From NCBI RefSeq assembly GCF_019204025.1, contig NZ_JAGSPB010000003.1, positions 186,001-250,000 on the forward strand: DNA of 64,000 nt, in the 5' to 3' direction. How positions within the stretch are numbered: position 1 is the first letter of the stretch; each line of letters begins with the position of its first letter. This document shows, piece by piece, positions 9,404-17,974 of this stretch. The stretch is from Erythrobacter ani. GTDB lineage: Bacteria > Pseudomonadota > Alphaproteobacteria > Sphingomonadales > Sphingomonadaceae. The notes below the pieces were generated by a model that worked only from the letters and a program-made list of their open reading frames with translations, was not told the origin of the DNA and searched no databases. Position numbers and translations under genes: made by a program.

Positions 9404-9793
9404 ATGACCGCATTGACCCGCACCGTTCTTGCCATGACTGGCGCGGCAGCGCTTGCCGCATCGGCGAGCGCTCAGGACACGTATTACACCGTTTACGACG
9501 TGGCCTTTTTCGAACGTGTCGCGGTGGGCGAAGTCGAGATCACGCCGTACGGTATCATCGAGGATTCGCGCTGTATCGACAGCCGCATCTGCTTTAAAAA
9601 TGATCGCCTGGTCATCGCGACAGTGCTGCACCAGGGCACCCGCGTTCGGGAAATCCCGCTGCGGCTGGGTGAACCGACGCTGGTTCCTGGCGGCGTCTTG
9701 CTGCTTACGCGAAGCGGCGTCGCGCCGGTCGAGAATGGCGCAATCCCGCTTGGCCGCTACAGCCTCGATATCGAATATATCCCCGACCTCTGA
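9404..9793 (+). CDS. hypothetical secreted protein
   Basis: 129 residues with a signal peptide (cleavage likely after ASASAQ). The mature part is about 105 residues with a CIDSRICFK segment whose two cysteines are candidates for a disulfide. The start at 9404 is preferred because AGAAGGAG lies just upstream; a reading from 9377 would add nine unrelated residues. It is wedged between thiE (divergent) and the aldolase gene (convergent). I do not recognise the family. Confidence 0.65.
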   Translation: MTALTRTVLAMTGAAALAASASAQDTYYTVYDVAFFERVAVGEVEITPYGIIEDSRCIDSRICFKNDRLVIATVLHQGTRVREIPLRLGEPTLVPGGVLLLTRSGVAPVENGAIPLGRYSLDIEYIPDL

Positions 9794-9811
9794 TCGCGAG
9801 ATTGCGCCGCG

Positions 9812-10702
9812 TCAGCTGGAAACGCTCGCCTCGGCGATCTGGCCAATGGCCTGGCTAAGTGTGTTGTCGAATTCCTCATCCGACTGGCCTTTGCGCAGAT
9901 CCTGCAGCAGGCCGCGGCTAAAGCTGGCTATCATGCCGCCATTCTTCGCGAGTTTCGCACAGGCCTCGTCGGTCGAATAACCGCCGGAAAGCGCAACAAC
10001 CCGCAACACATTGGGGTGATCGATGACCGGCTTGTAGTGATCGGGTTTCACAGGGATCGAAAGCTTCAGCATCACTTCGCGGCCTTGGGGCAGCGTATCG
10101 AGATGCTTGAGGATTTCCGCGCGCAGGATTTCTTCGCCGTCCGCACGATCCGCCGCGTTGATGTCGTATTCCGGTTCCAGCATCGGCATCAGCCCGGCAT
10201 CGGCGATCTGGTTACCGACTTCGAATTGCTGCTTTACGATGGCAGCGATACCGGCCGGATTGGCCGACTTGATCACGGACCGCATCTTCGTCCCGAACAT
10301 GCCCATGCCGACAGACTTTTCGAGCAGCGCCGGGAGCTTGTCGAGGGGCTTCATCAGCTGGACGCCGTCTTTCTCTTCCGCAAGACCCTGATCGACCTTG
10401 ATGAAAGGGACGATACCGCGATCCTTCAGCGCATCGGCGGTCGGTTTGCCATCGACCGTCCCGTCCATGGTTTTTTCGAACAGGATCGCGCCGATCACCT
10501 TCCCACTGCCGAAGCAAGGCGAGGTAATCACCCGGCTGCGCATCGAGTGGATCTGCCCGAACATTTCATCATCGCTCGACCATTCGCTGTCATCGACACC
10601 GTATCCCCGCAGCGCTTTCGGCGTCGATCCACCGGACTGATCGAGCGCCGCGATAAAGCCTTGCCCGTTCCTGATCTTGGCGGTCATCTGTTCGGTGTTC
10701 AT
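9812..10702 (-). CDS. fda: class I fructose-bisphosphate aldolase
   Basis: 296 residues, the length of the bacterial monomeric class I aldolase (Fda) and unlike the zinc class II enzyme. It starts MNTEQM, then GFIAALDQSGGSTPKALR, the family signature. A basic strand LKLSIPVKPDH lies in the region of the Schiff-base lysine. It cleaves fructose-1,6-bisphosphate to DHAP and glyceraldehyde-3-phosphate. Start at 10702 behind GAGGA; a longer reading to 10795 adds 31 residues with no family similarity. It lies on the same strand as tkt-gap-pgk but about 1.8 kb beyond pgk, separated by three genes, one on the opposite strand. Confidence 0.92.
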   Translation of the reverse strand: MNTEQMTAKIRNGQGFIAALDQSGGSTPKALRGYGVDDSEWSSDDEMFGQIHSMRSRVITSPCFGSGKVIGAILFEKTMDGTVDGKPTADALKDRGIVPFIKVDQGLAEEKDGVQLMKPLDKLPALLEKSVGMGMFGTKMRSVIKSANPAGIAAIVKQQFEVGNQIADAGLMPMLEPEYDINAADRADGEEILRAEILKHLDTLPQGREVMLKLSIPVKPDHYKPVIDHPNVLRVVALSGGYSTDEACAKLAKNGGMIASFSRGLLQDLRKGQSDEEFDNTLSQAIGQIAEASVSS

Positions 10703-10839
10703 GGAATTCCTCGTCGTTTGCATTGCGCTGCATGAAGTGGTCGCGCGCGCCTTACTAAGGGCACCCGAGTACTGCAACATCGCGACCGGAAACAATCCTC
10801 TCTTGAGGCGTAAGTCTTTTGAAAACAGGAGGAAGTGCG

Positions 10840-11595
10840 ATGCTCGATGAAACGCAGGAACGTCTCTGCAAGCAGAACGAAACCGATTTCAGCGATCTGA
10901 AGGCGCTGTTCATCAATTGCACGCTGAAATACAGTCCGGAAGAGAGCCACACCGAAACACTGATCGACATGTCGGCGAGCATCATGCGGGAAACGGGCGT
11001 GGCGATGGAACAGGTCCGCGCCGCCGATTTCGACATCGCATATGGTGTCTATCCCGACATGACGGAGCACGGCGCGGCGACCGACGAATGGCCTGCGCTT
11101 TGGACGAAAGTCGAGGCGGCGGACATACTCGTGCTGGGAACGCCGATCTGGCTTGGCGAGAAAAGCTCGGTCTGTCAGATGATTATCGAGAAACTCTACG
11201 CGCATTCCGGTGAGCAGAATGATCGCGGGCAATATGTGTTTTACGGCAAGGTCGGCGGCTGCCTAGTCACAGGCAACGAGGACGGGATCAAGCATGTCGG
11301 CATGGGTGTGCTTTACGCGATGCAGCATGTGGGGTTCACCATCCCGCCGCAGGCCGATGCGGGCTGGATCGGCGAGGCTGGTCCCGGCCCTTCTTTCGGA
11401 GACAAGCTCGATGACGGATCGCGCGCCGGTTTCGACAACGGCTTCACCCGCCGCAACACCACCTTCATGACCTGGAACCTGATGCATCTTGCCCGCATGC
11501 TCAAGGATGCAGGAGGCATTCCGGCGTACGGCAATTCGAAGGAGCTGTGGGACGACGGCTACCGCTTCGACGCGCCCAATCCCGAATATCGTTGA
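10840..11595 (+). CDS. flavodoxin-fold NAD(P)H-dependent oxidoreductase
   Basis: A 251-residue protein of the FMN-reductase/flavodoxin-like superfamily. LKALFINCTLK opens the fold with a phosphate-binding loop, and ADILVLGTPIWLGE is the characteristic flavin-contacting segment. It probably binds FMN and reduces quinones, flavins or similar acceptors. The ATG at 10840 follows a full AGGAGG with seven bases spacing, which decides the start. It lies opposite and between fda and the thioesterase gene; its stop is four bases from that of the convergent thioesterase gene. The substrate is not inferable. Confidence 0.8.
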   Translation: MLDETQERLCKQNETDFSDLKALFINCTLKYSPEESHTETLIDMSASIMRETGVAMEQVRAADFDIAYGVYPDMTEHGAATDEWPALWTKVEAADILVLGTPIWLGEKSSVCQMIIEKLYAHSGEQNDRGQYVFYGKVGGCLVTGNEDGIKHVGMGVLYAMQHVGFTIPPQADAGWIGEAGPGPSFGDKLDDGSRAGFDNGFTRRNTTFMTWNLMHLARMLKDAGGIPAYGNSKELWDDGYRFDAPNPEYR

Positions 11596-11599
11596 GCCG

Positions 11600-12049
11600 T
11601 CAGCTTTTGCTGAAACGCCGAATGATCCCGGTGAAGCTTAGCGCAGGCTCACCGTCGCCAGTGACGAGGCCGCGCACGAAAATGGTTTTGCCCCCTCCCC
11701 GCGTGACCTCACCGCGTGCCTCGACCAGCGCTCCGGATGCGACAGCGCCGAGAAAATCACCAGACAAGTTCATGGTCACTGCATTGGCGCCGTCCAATGC
11801 ATCGGTCGCGATCGCGAACAGGGCGAAATCGGCAAAAGTCAGCAGACAGCCGCCGTGCATGAAACCAGCGCCGTTCATATGCCGGTCTTCGGCGCGAAAC
11901 GCGCTTAGATACGAACCGTCGTCCTCGCGCCGCATGAAGAACGGGCCAGAACGCGTTTCATAAGGGTCGTGGTTCCAGTGATGCCATCCAGCGAACTCAC
12001 CGTCCTGGCATTGAACCGCATTGCCGTAGCCATATTCGGTTTCGCTCAT
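11600..12049 (-). CDS. PaaI-type hotdog thioesterase
   Basis: 149 residues with the hotdog-fold core. The motif NGAGFMHGGCLLTFADFALFA matches the PaaI/YbgC-like active-site helix with its HGG. Such enzymes hydrolyse acyl- or phenylacetyl-CoA esters. It is the last gene of a tail to the tkt-gap-pgk operon, starting seven bases after the NTF2-like gene. The link with sugar-phosphate metabolism is positional only. Confidence 0.85.
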   Translation of the reverse strand: MSETEYGYGNAVQCQDGEFAGWHHWNHDPYETRSGPFFMRREDDGSYLSAFRAEDRHMNGAGFMHGGCLLTFADFALFAIATDALDGANAVTMNLSGDFLGAVASGALVEARGEVTRGGGKTIFVRGLVTGDGEPALSFTGIIRRFSKS

Positions 12050-12056
12050 TCGAACA

Positions 12057-12482
12057 TCACTTCCACAATTGTAGCTTCCGGATGCTGTCCCCGAGACTTT
12101 CGTCGCTTTCGGTCCGCGCCAAGCTTCGTTCGGCCAGTCGCCAACCTCCGAAGCGAACCTTGCGCCACATGTCCGTAATCATGAACTGGCCTGACCAGTC
12201 CCGCGCGCCGAGTTTCAGTTCGAGCTGGGCCCCGGCGACATACCATGCAGCCCGCCCGTATCGACGCACGAGCGACTCGCCGAGGCGAAAGCCGTTGCAA
12301 CGAAAGCCATGCTCCATCCCCGCGACGAAGCTAGGGCGGTCGAGCAGTTCGGGTGGCCTGGTCCCTATCATCATGGTCAGATCCCGCGTGGCAAGCTTCC
12401 GGATCGATCCCGCATCGCGGTGCATCCACGATTGCATGAAATGAAGCTCATTCGCTTCGATGATTGCAGCAATGTCAGCCAT
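12057..12482 (-). CDS. NTF2-like (SnoaL/DUF4440-type) protein
   Basis: 141 residues with the pattern of a cone-shaped NTF2-like fold: an N-terminal helix pair (ANELHFMQSWMHRDAGSI), then TRDLTMMIGTRP, and a C-terminal sheet with WSGQFMITDMWRK. Members are steroid-isomerase-like enzymes or small-ligand binders; no catalytic set can be assigned here. It follows pgk by 16 bases on the same strand and precedes the thioesterase, so it is probably co-transcribed with the glycolytic genes. Confidence 0.75.
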   Translation of the reverse strand: MADIAAIIEANELHFMQSWMHRDAGSIRKLATRDLTMMIGTRPPELLDRPSFVAGMEHGFRCNGFRLGESLVRRYGRAAWYVAGAQLELKLGARDWSGQFMITDMWRKVRFGGWRLAERSLARTESDESLGDSIRKLQLWK

Positions 12483-12498
12483 AGAACGTATCCTGCGT

Positions 12499-13698
12499 TC
12501 AGCCCTTCAACGCCGCGACGCCGGGCAATTCCTTGCCCTCCATCCATTCGAGGAATGCGCCGCCCGCGGCTGAGATATAGGTTACTTCATCGGTCACGCC
12601 CGCTTGGGCGAGCGCGGCAACCGTGTCGCCGCCGCCCGCGACGCTGATGAGCGAGCCTTCCTGCGTGAGCGCAGCCGCATGACGAGCCAACGCCATGGTC
12701 GCGGCATCGAACGGTTCGGTTTCGAATGCGCCGAGCGGACCGTTCCACACCAGCGTTCGGCAAGTCTTGAGCACGTCGGCAAGCGCCTCTGTCGCTTGCG
12801 GTCCGATATCAAGGATCATTTCGTCTGCCGCGACCTCGTGGACATTGCAGGTACGAAGGCTGCCCGGATTTTCCGCGAATTCCTTCGCGACCACGACATC
12901 ATAGGGCAGATGCACGGTGCAACCGGCATGGTCCGCCTCATCCATGATCCGGGATGCTGTGTCGGTGAGGTCATGTTCGCACAGCGACTTCCCGACATCT
13001 ACGCCGCGCGCGGCGAGGAAGGTGTTGGCCATTCCGCCGCCAATGATGAGGTGGTCGACCTTACCGACGAGGTTTTCGAGCACAGCGAGCTTGGTCGAAA
13101 CCTTCGCTCCGCCGACTACGGCAGCGACCGGCGCTTCGGGATTGCCCAGTGCCGCATCGAGCGCCTTGAGTTCCGCCTCCATCGCGCGGCCGGCATAGGA
13201 CGGAAGGAAATGCGTAATCCCCTCGGTCGTCGCGTGCGCCCGGTGAGCGGCGCTGAACGCATCGTTGACGTAAAAATCTCCATGCGCCGCAATGGCCTGA
13301 GCGAAGTTGGGATCGTTATCTTCCTCGCCCGGCCAGAAACGGGTGTTGTCGAGCAGTCCGATGTCGCCATTACGAAGGATGCCGATCGACTGTTCGACGA
13401 CCGGACCCGAGACCTCGGGAATGAACATCAACTCTTTGCCCAGCACCCCCTCCACATCGCCAACGACCATGCTGGTCGACAGCACCGAAGACCGCATCCC
13501 GCCCGGACGCCCGAAATGCGCGAGCAGCAGCACCTTCGCGCCCTTCTCGCTCAGTTCGAGGATGGTCGGCTTGACCGCTTCGACGCGCGTTACGTCCGTC
13601 GCCGAACCGTCCTTCATCGGCAGGTTCAGATCGACGCGGACGAGCGCGACCTTGCCGGTGATATCACCGAGGTCGTCGAGTGTCTTGAAAGCGAGCAT
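12499..13698 (-). CDS. pgk: phosphoglycerate kinase
   Basis: 399 residues, normal length. It transfers phosphate between 1,3-bisphosphoglycerate and ADP. Substrate loops DLNLPMKDG and HFGRPGG are present, as is the GGAKVSTKL strand with its catalytic Lys. The C-terminal domain has WNGPLGAFE and the nucleotide loop GGGDTVAAL. A slight departure is DNTRFWPGEE where most enzymes have ENVRF. The ATG at 13698 gives MLAFKTLDDL; a longer reading to 13782 adds 28 residues and would nearly overlap gap. It starts 26 bases after the gap stop, within the tkt-gap-pgk operon. Confidence 0.96.
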   Translation of the reverse strand: MLAFKTLDDLGDITGKVALVRVDLNLPMKDGSATDVTRVEAVKPTILELSEKGAKVLLLAHFGRPGGMRSSVLSTSMVVGDVEGVLGKELMFIPEVSGPVVEQSIGILRNGDIGLLDNTRFWPGEEDNDPNFAQAIAAHGDFYVNDAFSAAHRAHATTEGITHFLPSYAGRAMEAELKALDAALGNPEAPVAAVVGGAKVSTKLAVLENLVGKVDHLIIGGGMANTFLAARGVDVGKSLCEHDLTDTASRIMDEADHAGCTVHLPYDVVVAKEFAENPGSLRTCNVHEVAADEMILDIGPQATEALADVLKTCRTLVWNGPLGAFETEPFDAATMALARHAAALTQEGSLISVAGGGDTVAALAQAGVTDEVTYISAAGGAFLEWMEGKELPGVAALKG

Positions 13699-13724
13699 GG
13701 CAGGAGACTCCGGTTTGACGAATG

Positions 13725-14732
13725 TTAGAGGAACTTCGCCATGACGCCTGCGGTGTCGATCATGCGGTTGGAGAAGCCCCATTCGTTGTCGTACCAGCTT
13801 ACCACGCGGGCGAGCTTGCCTTCCATGACGCTCGTTTCCAGGCTGTCGACAGTCGAGCTGGCTGGATGATGATTGAAGTCCGATGAAACAAGCGGTTCGT
13901 CGGTGTAATCGAGGACACCTTTCATTGCGCCATCCGCAGCTGCTTTCAACGCTGCATTGAGTTCTTCAGCGCTGGTGTCGCGGCCTGGCTGGAACACCAG
14001 ATCGACCAGGCTGACATTCGGCGTTGGTACGCGAACCGACGAGCCATCAAGCTTGCCTGCCAGCTCTGGAAGAACGAGGCCGACTGCGCGGGCAGCGCCG
14101 GTGGTGGTCGGGATCATGTTCTGTGCTCCACCGCGCGCGCGGCGCATGTCGGAATGCATCTGGTCGAGCATGCGCTGATCATTGGTGTATGAATGGATCG
14201 TGGTCATGAAACCACGCTCGATACCCACGGTGTCATGCAGCACCTTCGCCACCGGCGAGAGACAATTGGTCGTGCAGCTTGCGTTCGAGACGATCACGTC
14301 ATCGCCGGTCAGAACGTCGTGGTTCACGCCATAAACGATGGTCGCAGTGACATTCTTCGCCGGTGCCGAGATGAGCACGCGCTTCGCGCCCGCTTTCAGA
14401 TGCGGTTCGGCGGCTTCACGGCTCTGGAAGAAGCCGGTGCATTCGAGCACGATGTCGACGCCCTGGTCGGCGTGCGGGAGGTTTCCTGGGTCACGCTCGG
14501 ACGTAACCGCGATCGACTTGCCATCGACGACGATCGCGCCATCCTTTACGTCGACCGAGCCGGGAAAGCGGCCATGGGTGGAATCGTATTTGAACAGCAA
14601 TGCGTTTGAATTGGTGTCTGCCAGATCGTTGATCGAAACGAGTTCGAGATCGTGATCGCTACGCTCGAGAATGGCGCGTGCGACAAGGCGTCCGATACGG
14701 CCGAAACCGTTGATGGCGACTTTGGTAGCCAT
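13725..14732 (-). CDS. gap: glyceraldehyde-3-phosphate dehydrogenase, type I
   Basis: 335 residues. The Rossmann motif NGFGRIGR (8-15) is followed by ND at 35-36, which favours NAD. The catalytic Cys153 sits in NASCTTNC, and the phosphate-site loop around TGAARAVG is intact. It works in glycolysis or gluconeogenesis between glyceraldehyde-3-phosphate and 1,3-bisphosphoglycerate. Gaps of 15 bases to tkt and 26 bases to pgk indicate one operon. The start ATG at 14732 is the canonical MATKVAINGFG. Confidence 0.96.
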   Translation of the reverse strand: MATKVAINGFGRIGRLVARAILERSDHDLELVSINDLADTNSNALLFKYDSTHGRFPGSVDVKDGAIVVDGKSIAVTSERDPGNLPHADQGVDIVLECTGFFQSREAAEPHLKAGAKRVLISAPAKNVTATIVYGVNHDVLTGDDVIVSNASCTTNCLSPVAKVLHDTVGIERGFMTTIHSYTNDQRMLDQMHSDMRRARGGAQNMIPTTTGAARAVGLVLPELAGKLDGSSVRVPTPNVSLVDLVFQPGRDTSAEELNAALKAAADGAMKGVLDYTDEPLVSSDFNHHPASSTVDSLETSVMEGKLARVVSWYDNEWGFSNRMIDTAGVMAKFL

Positions 14733-14747
14733 GAAAGAAACTCCTGC

Positions 14748-16745
14748 TTACTTGTTCAATTTGTTCTGGATTTTCGGGACGATAGTGTCCGCTGTGAAAC
14801 CGAAATGAGCGAAAAGATCGCTCGCGGGAGCGGAAGCGCCGAAGCTATCGATCCCGATATTGATGCCGTCGCGCCCGGTATACCGCTCCCAGCCCAGCGT
14901 GCTTCCCGCCTCGATCGAGACGATAAGCGCGTCCGCCGGCAGCATGTCGGCGCGGTAATCTTCGTCCTGCTGGTCGAAAAGTTCGGCGCAGACCATCGAT
15001 ACGACATCGGCACCGACCCCGCCCTGTTCAAGCTGGTCGGCGCATTCGATTGCAAGCGAAACCTCGCTTCCCGAGGCGACGATCACGACCTTGCGATCTG
15101 CCGACGCCGCTCGCATCCGGTAAGCACCCTTGGCGCTGCGATTTGTCTCTCCCGACCAATCCGGGTCTCCGTCTCCGCGCAGCTGCGGCAAGCCCTGGCG
15201 CGAGAGCGCGAGGACCGACGGCGTTTCAGGCGTCTGCAGCGCCAGCGCCCAGCATTCTGCGGTCTCGATCGTGTCGCATGGCCGGAACACATTGAGGTTG
15301 GGCACGAGGCGCAGGCTCATCACCTGCTCGACCGGCTGGTGCGTGGGACCGTCTTCACCAAGACCGATACTGTCATGGGTCATAACATAAACCACGCCGA
15401 CCTTTTGCAGCGCCGACAGCCGGATTGCATTGCGGCAGTAGTCGGAGAATATCAGGAACGTGCCGCCGTAAGGGACCACACCGCCATGCAGCGCCATCCC
15501 GTTCATCGCGGCGGCCATGCCAAATTCGCGAATCCCGTAATAGACATACCGGCCCGAATAATCGTCCGCGGTAAACGGCGAGGTGAACGATGTCTTTGTG
15601 TTGTTCGATCCCGTCAGGTCGGCGGAGCCACCGATGAGGTGCGGAATACTTTCTGTAAGCGGTCCGAGCGCCATTTCGGACGCTTTGCGGGTTGCGACCT
15701 TCTGCGGCTCGGCTGCCAGATCCCGGACATGCTCGGATAGAGCGGCAGAGGCGCTGTCACCGATACTGTCCATCCGCCTCTCAAAGCGATCGCGCATGTC
15801 CGAACCAGAAAGCCGGGTCTGCCACTGGCCATTGGCCTCGCGGCCCGCGTCTCCTGTCGCGCGCCAATCGGCAAGAATATCGGCAGGCACTTCAAAAGGT
15901 TCGGCATCCCAGCCCAACGCGTCGCGAGCGCCGGCAATCTCTTCAGGACCGAGCGGAGCGCCATGTGTAGCGGCCGTTCCCTGCTTGGTCGGTGCGCCCT
16001 TCCCGATAATCGTTCGGCAGGCGACAAGCGAAGGGCGCTCGGCCGCTTTCGCTTCTTCGAGAGCACGGTCGATGTCGGCAAAATCGTGCCCGTCGCACGA
16101 CACCACATGCCATCCCGTCGCTTCGTAGCGTGCCTTGATATCTTCGCTCGTAGAAAGGTCTGCAGGCCCGTCGATCGTGATGTTGTTGTCATCCCACAGA
16201 ACGATCAGCCGCCCGAGATGGAGGTGGCCTGCAAGGCCTATCGCTTCGTGATTGATCCCCTCCATGAGGCACCCATCGCCTGCGACGACCCATGTGCGGT
16301 GGTCGACAAGATCGTCGCCGAATTCCGCATTCAGATGCCGCTCCGCCATTGCCATGCCGACAGCCATCGCCAGGCCCTGACCCAGCGGCCCCGTCGTGCA
16401 TTCCACGCCTTCGAGAAGGAAATTTTCTGGATGGCCGGCACATGGGCTGCCGAGTTGCCGGAAATTGCGGATGTCCTGCATGGTCGGGCGAGCATAACCC
16501 GACAGGTGAAGCAGGCTGTAAATCAGCATCGATCCATGCCCGGCGGACAGGACGAACCGGTCGCGGTCGGCCCAGTCGGGACGCGAGGGATCAAATTTCA
16601 GATGATGCTGGAACAGCACCGATGCCACATCGGCCATGCCCATCGGCATGCCTGGATGCCCGGAATTGGCAGCCTGCACCGCATCCATCGAAAGCGCGCG
16701 AATGGCATTGGCCATGTCTTGCAAGCGGGCAGTATCAATCGTCAT
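14748..16745 (-). CDS. tkt: transketolase
   Basis: 665 residues. The TPP motif spans GDGCLMEG to DDNNITIDG, and the N-terminal NSGHPGMPMG is diagnostic. The C-terminal part has HDSIGLGEDGPTHQP and the sugar-phosphate site residues. It moves two-carbon units between ketoses and aldoses in the pentose phosphate pathway. The start at 16745 (MTIDTARLQ) is preferred; a reading to 16844 would add 33 polar residues unlike the family. First gene of the operon tkt-gap-pgk-NTF2-like-thioesterase, divergent from the zapA unit. Confidence 0.95.
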   Translation of the reverse strand: MTIDTARLQDMANAIRALSMDAVQAANSGHPGMPMGMADVASVLFQHHLKFDPSRPDWADRDRFVLSAGHGSMLIYSLLHLSGYARPTMQDIRNFRQLGSPCAGHPENFLLEGVECTTGPLGQGLAMAVGMAMAERHLNAEFGDDLVDHRTWVVAGDGCLMEGINHEAIGLAGHLHLGRLIVLWDDNNITIDGPADLSTSEDIKARYEATGWHVVSCDGHDFADIDRALEEAKAAERPSLVACRTIIGKGAPTKQGTAATHGAPLGPEEIAGARDALGWDAEPFEVPADILADWRATGDAGREANGQWQTRLSGSDMRDRFERRMDSIGDSASAALSEHVRDLAAEPQKVATRKASEMALGPLTESIPHLIGGSADLTGSNNTKTSFTSPFTADDYSGRYVYYGIREFGMAAAMNGMALHGGVVPYGGTFLIFSDYCRNAIRLSALQKVGVVYVMTHDSIGLGEDGPTHQPVEQVMSLRLVPNLNVFRPCDTIETAECWALALQTPETPSVLALSRQGLPQLRGDGDPDWSGETNRSAKGAYRMRAASADRKVVIVASGSEVSLAIECADQLEQGGVGADVVSMVCAELFDQQDEDYRADMLPADALIVSIEAGSTLGWERYTGRDGINIGIDSFGASAPASDLFAHFGFTADTIVPKIQNKLNK

Positions 16746-16993
16746 GCGGCTCGGGTGCCTCCTGCTGGCGTGCGGCGGGATATGTTTCGCCGGTGGGATT
16801 GCCGACCGCGGTTCCGGTCGATTCGATCCGTTACGCGATGCCATTGCCGAGGCCTATTGTGAGGTCAAGCGGTGGGCGCAAGCGCACGGCACTTGCTCCC
16901 CGATTGGCAGTAAGCTTTTGGGTTCAAGAGCACTTATCAACAGGCCCCGTCAAAGCTTTGCGCAGCAACGGCAATCTTGGTATTTATGAAGGC

Positions 16994-17218
16994 ATGGGCG
17001 AGAGCCGGATCGTATCCGCCATGACGCGTATCGACGCCGCTTTGGAGCGGATGGCTTCTGCGCGTTCCGCGATTTCGGAAAAACGCGATAACACCGCCAA
17101 CGGCAGCAGCAGCCAGGTAAAGATACTTGCTCTGGTCAATTCTCACGAAAAGCTGCGCGAGGAAGTCGCTGAAACCTTGAGCGAACTCGACTCGGTGATT
17201 GCCGAGCTGGAAAGGTGA
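16994..17218 (+). CDS. small coiled-coil protein upstream of zapA
   Basis: 74 residues, almost entirely helical, with heptad-like spacing of Ala/Leu/Ile (e.g. RIDAALERMASARSAI and LREEVAETLSELDSVIAEL). Its stop is ten bases before the zapA ATG, so it is probably co-expressed with that division gene. The start at 16994 (MGESRI) has only a weak purine stretch; Met at 17021 is an alternative. Small helical proteins in this position are common in alphaproteobacteria. A role in division is inferred from position only. Confidence 0.65.
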   Translation: MGESRIVSAMTRIDAALERMASARSAISEKRDNTANGSSSQVKILALVNSHEKLREEVAETLSELDSVIAELER

Positions 17219-17228
17219 CGAGACAGCC

Positions 17229-17720
17229 ATGAGCGAAGTAACTCTGACTGTCGGTCCAAAATCGTACACCATCATTTGCGCGGACGGTGAAGAGCAGCAC
17301 ATCGAGAATCTCGGCGCCATGATCGCGGAACGATATGCGAAACTGGGCGCGTCGCGCACGCCGCAAGAGGCGCAGAACATGCTGTTCGCGGCCTTGTTCC
17401 TGGCCGACGATCTTGCAGAGGCGCGAAAGGTCGCGAAGAAATCGACCCAAAATGTCGAGCACGAGAAAGAGCGATCCGGCGGCAAGAAAGCCGAACTGCG
17501 CGCGGAGATCGAAACCTTGACCAAAGCCGAGGCGCGCGCCCGCGAGGAAGTAGCGGATCTGAAAGGTCAGCTAGCCGAGTTGCGCGAAGCGGCCAGCCAT
17601 CAGCACGACCTCTTCGGCGCTCCATCGGTGAGCGATGAGATCATTGAAAAGCTGGAGGCGCTGGCATCGCGCGCGGAGGAGACCGCTGCGGCGCTTGAAG
17701 AGGCGAGCGCGGCGTCCTAA
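17229..17720 (+). CDS. zapA: cell division protein ZapA
   Basis: 163 residues. The N-terminal half is a ZapA domain: a beta-hairpin (VTLTVGPKSYTIICADGEE) then a helix with the conserved AQNMLFAALFLADDL segment. The C-terminal half is a long, charged coiled coil, longer than in E. coli ZapA (about 109 aa) and typical of alphaproteobacteria. ZapA bundles FtsZ filaments at the division ring. The start at 17229 avoids ten extra residues of a longer reading from 17199. 6S RNA follows directly, as in many proteobacteria. Confidence 0.9.
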   Translation: MSEVTLTVGPKSYTIICADGEEQHIENLGAMIAERYAKLGASRTPQEAQNMLFAALFLADDLAEARKVAKKSTQNVEHEKERSGGKKAELRAEIETLTKAEARAREEVADLKGQLAELREAASHQHDLFGAPSVSDEIIEKLEALASRAEETAAALEEASAAS

Positions 17721-17749
17721 GTTACTTGATGGCGGGGCTGCCCGGCACG

Positions 17750-17900
17750 AGCCGATTGAACATCCCTGAGGCTATAAGCAATCCATTGGGAGCTGTCCCT
17801 GTCCGAGTTTATGGGCCACTGCGTTCTTCGGAATGGAACCTGGGAGCTTGGACATACGGCACCCACCTGACGTTTTCGCGTCAGAGGATTTCTAGCGCAA
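17750..17900 (+). ncRNA. ssrS: 6S RNA
   Basis: Located between zapA and 5-formyl-THF cyclo-ligase, the classic 6S locus. A closing stem pairs GAACATCC (from 17758) with GGATTTC (to 17892). Conserved 6S-type strands are seen: CATCCCTGAGG, TTGGGAGCTGTCC, and after the apical GTTCTTCGGAAT hairpin, CCTGGGAGCTTGGAC. The 3' end has a perfect hairpin CTGACG-TTTT-CGCGTCAG. 6S RNA mimics an open promoter and sequesters housekeeping RNA polymerase in stationary phase. The ends are approximate. Confidence 0.85.
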
Positions 17901-17974
17901 CGACCCATGGTGGTCCCGTCACTGATTTTGTTACGCGCGCCGTCTGGCGGAGCCGATATGATGAATGTGGGATC

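Noticed and set aside
14652..15740. Long plus-strand reading antisense to tkt, and similar ones opposite pgk, bkd and recG
   Set aside because: Each mirrors a clearly conserved gene on the other strand and has no recognisable domain or ribosome site.
17726..17974. Extended N-terminus for 5-formyl-THF cyclo-ligase
   Set aside because: The stretch is the 6S RNA; the family begins near residue KTELRK, so TTG at 17975/17981 is used.
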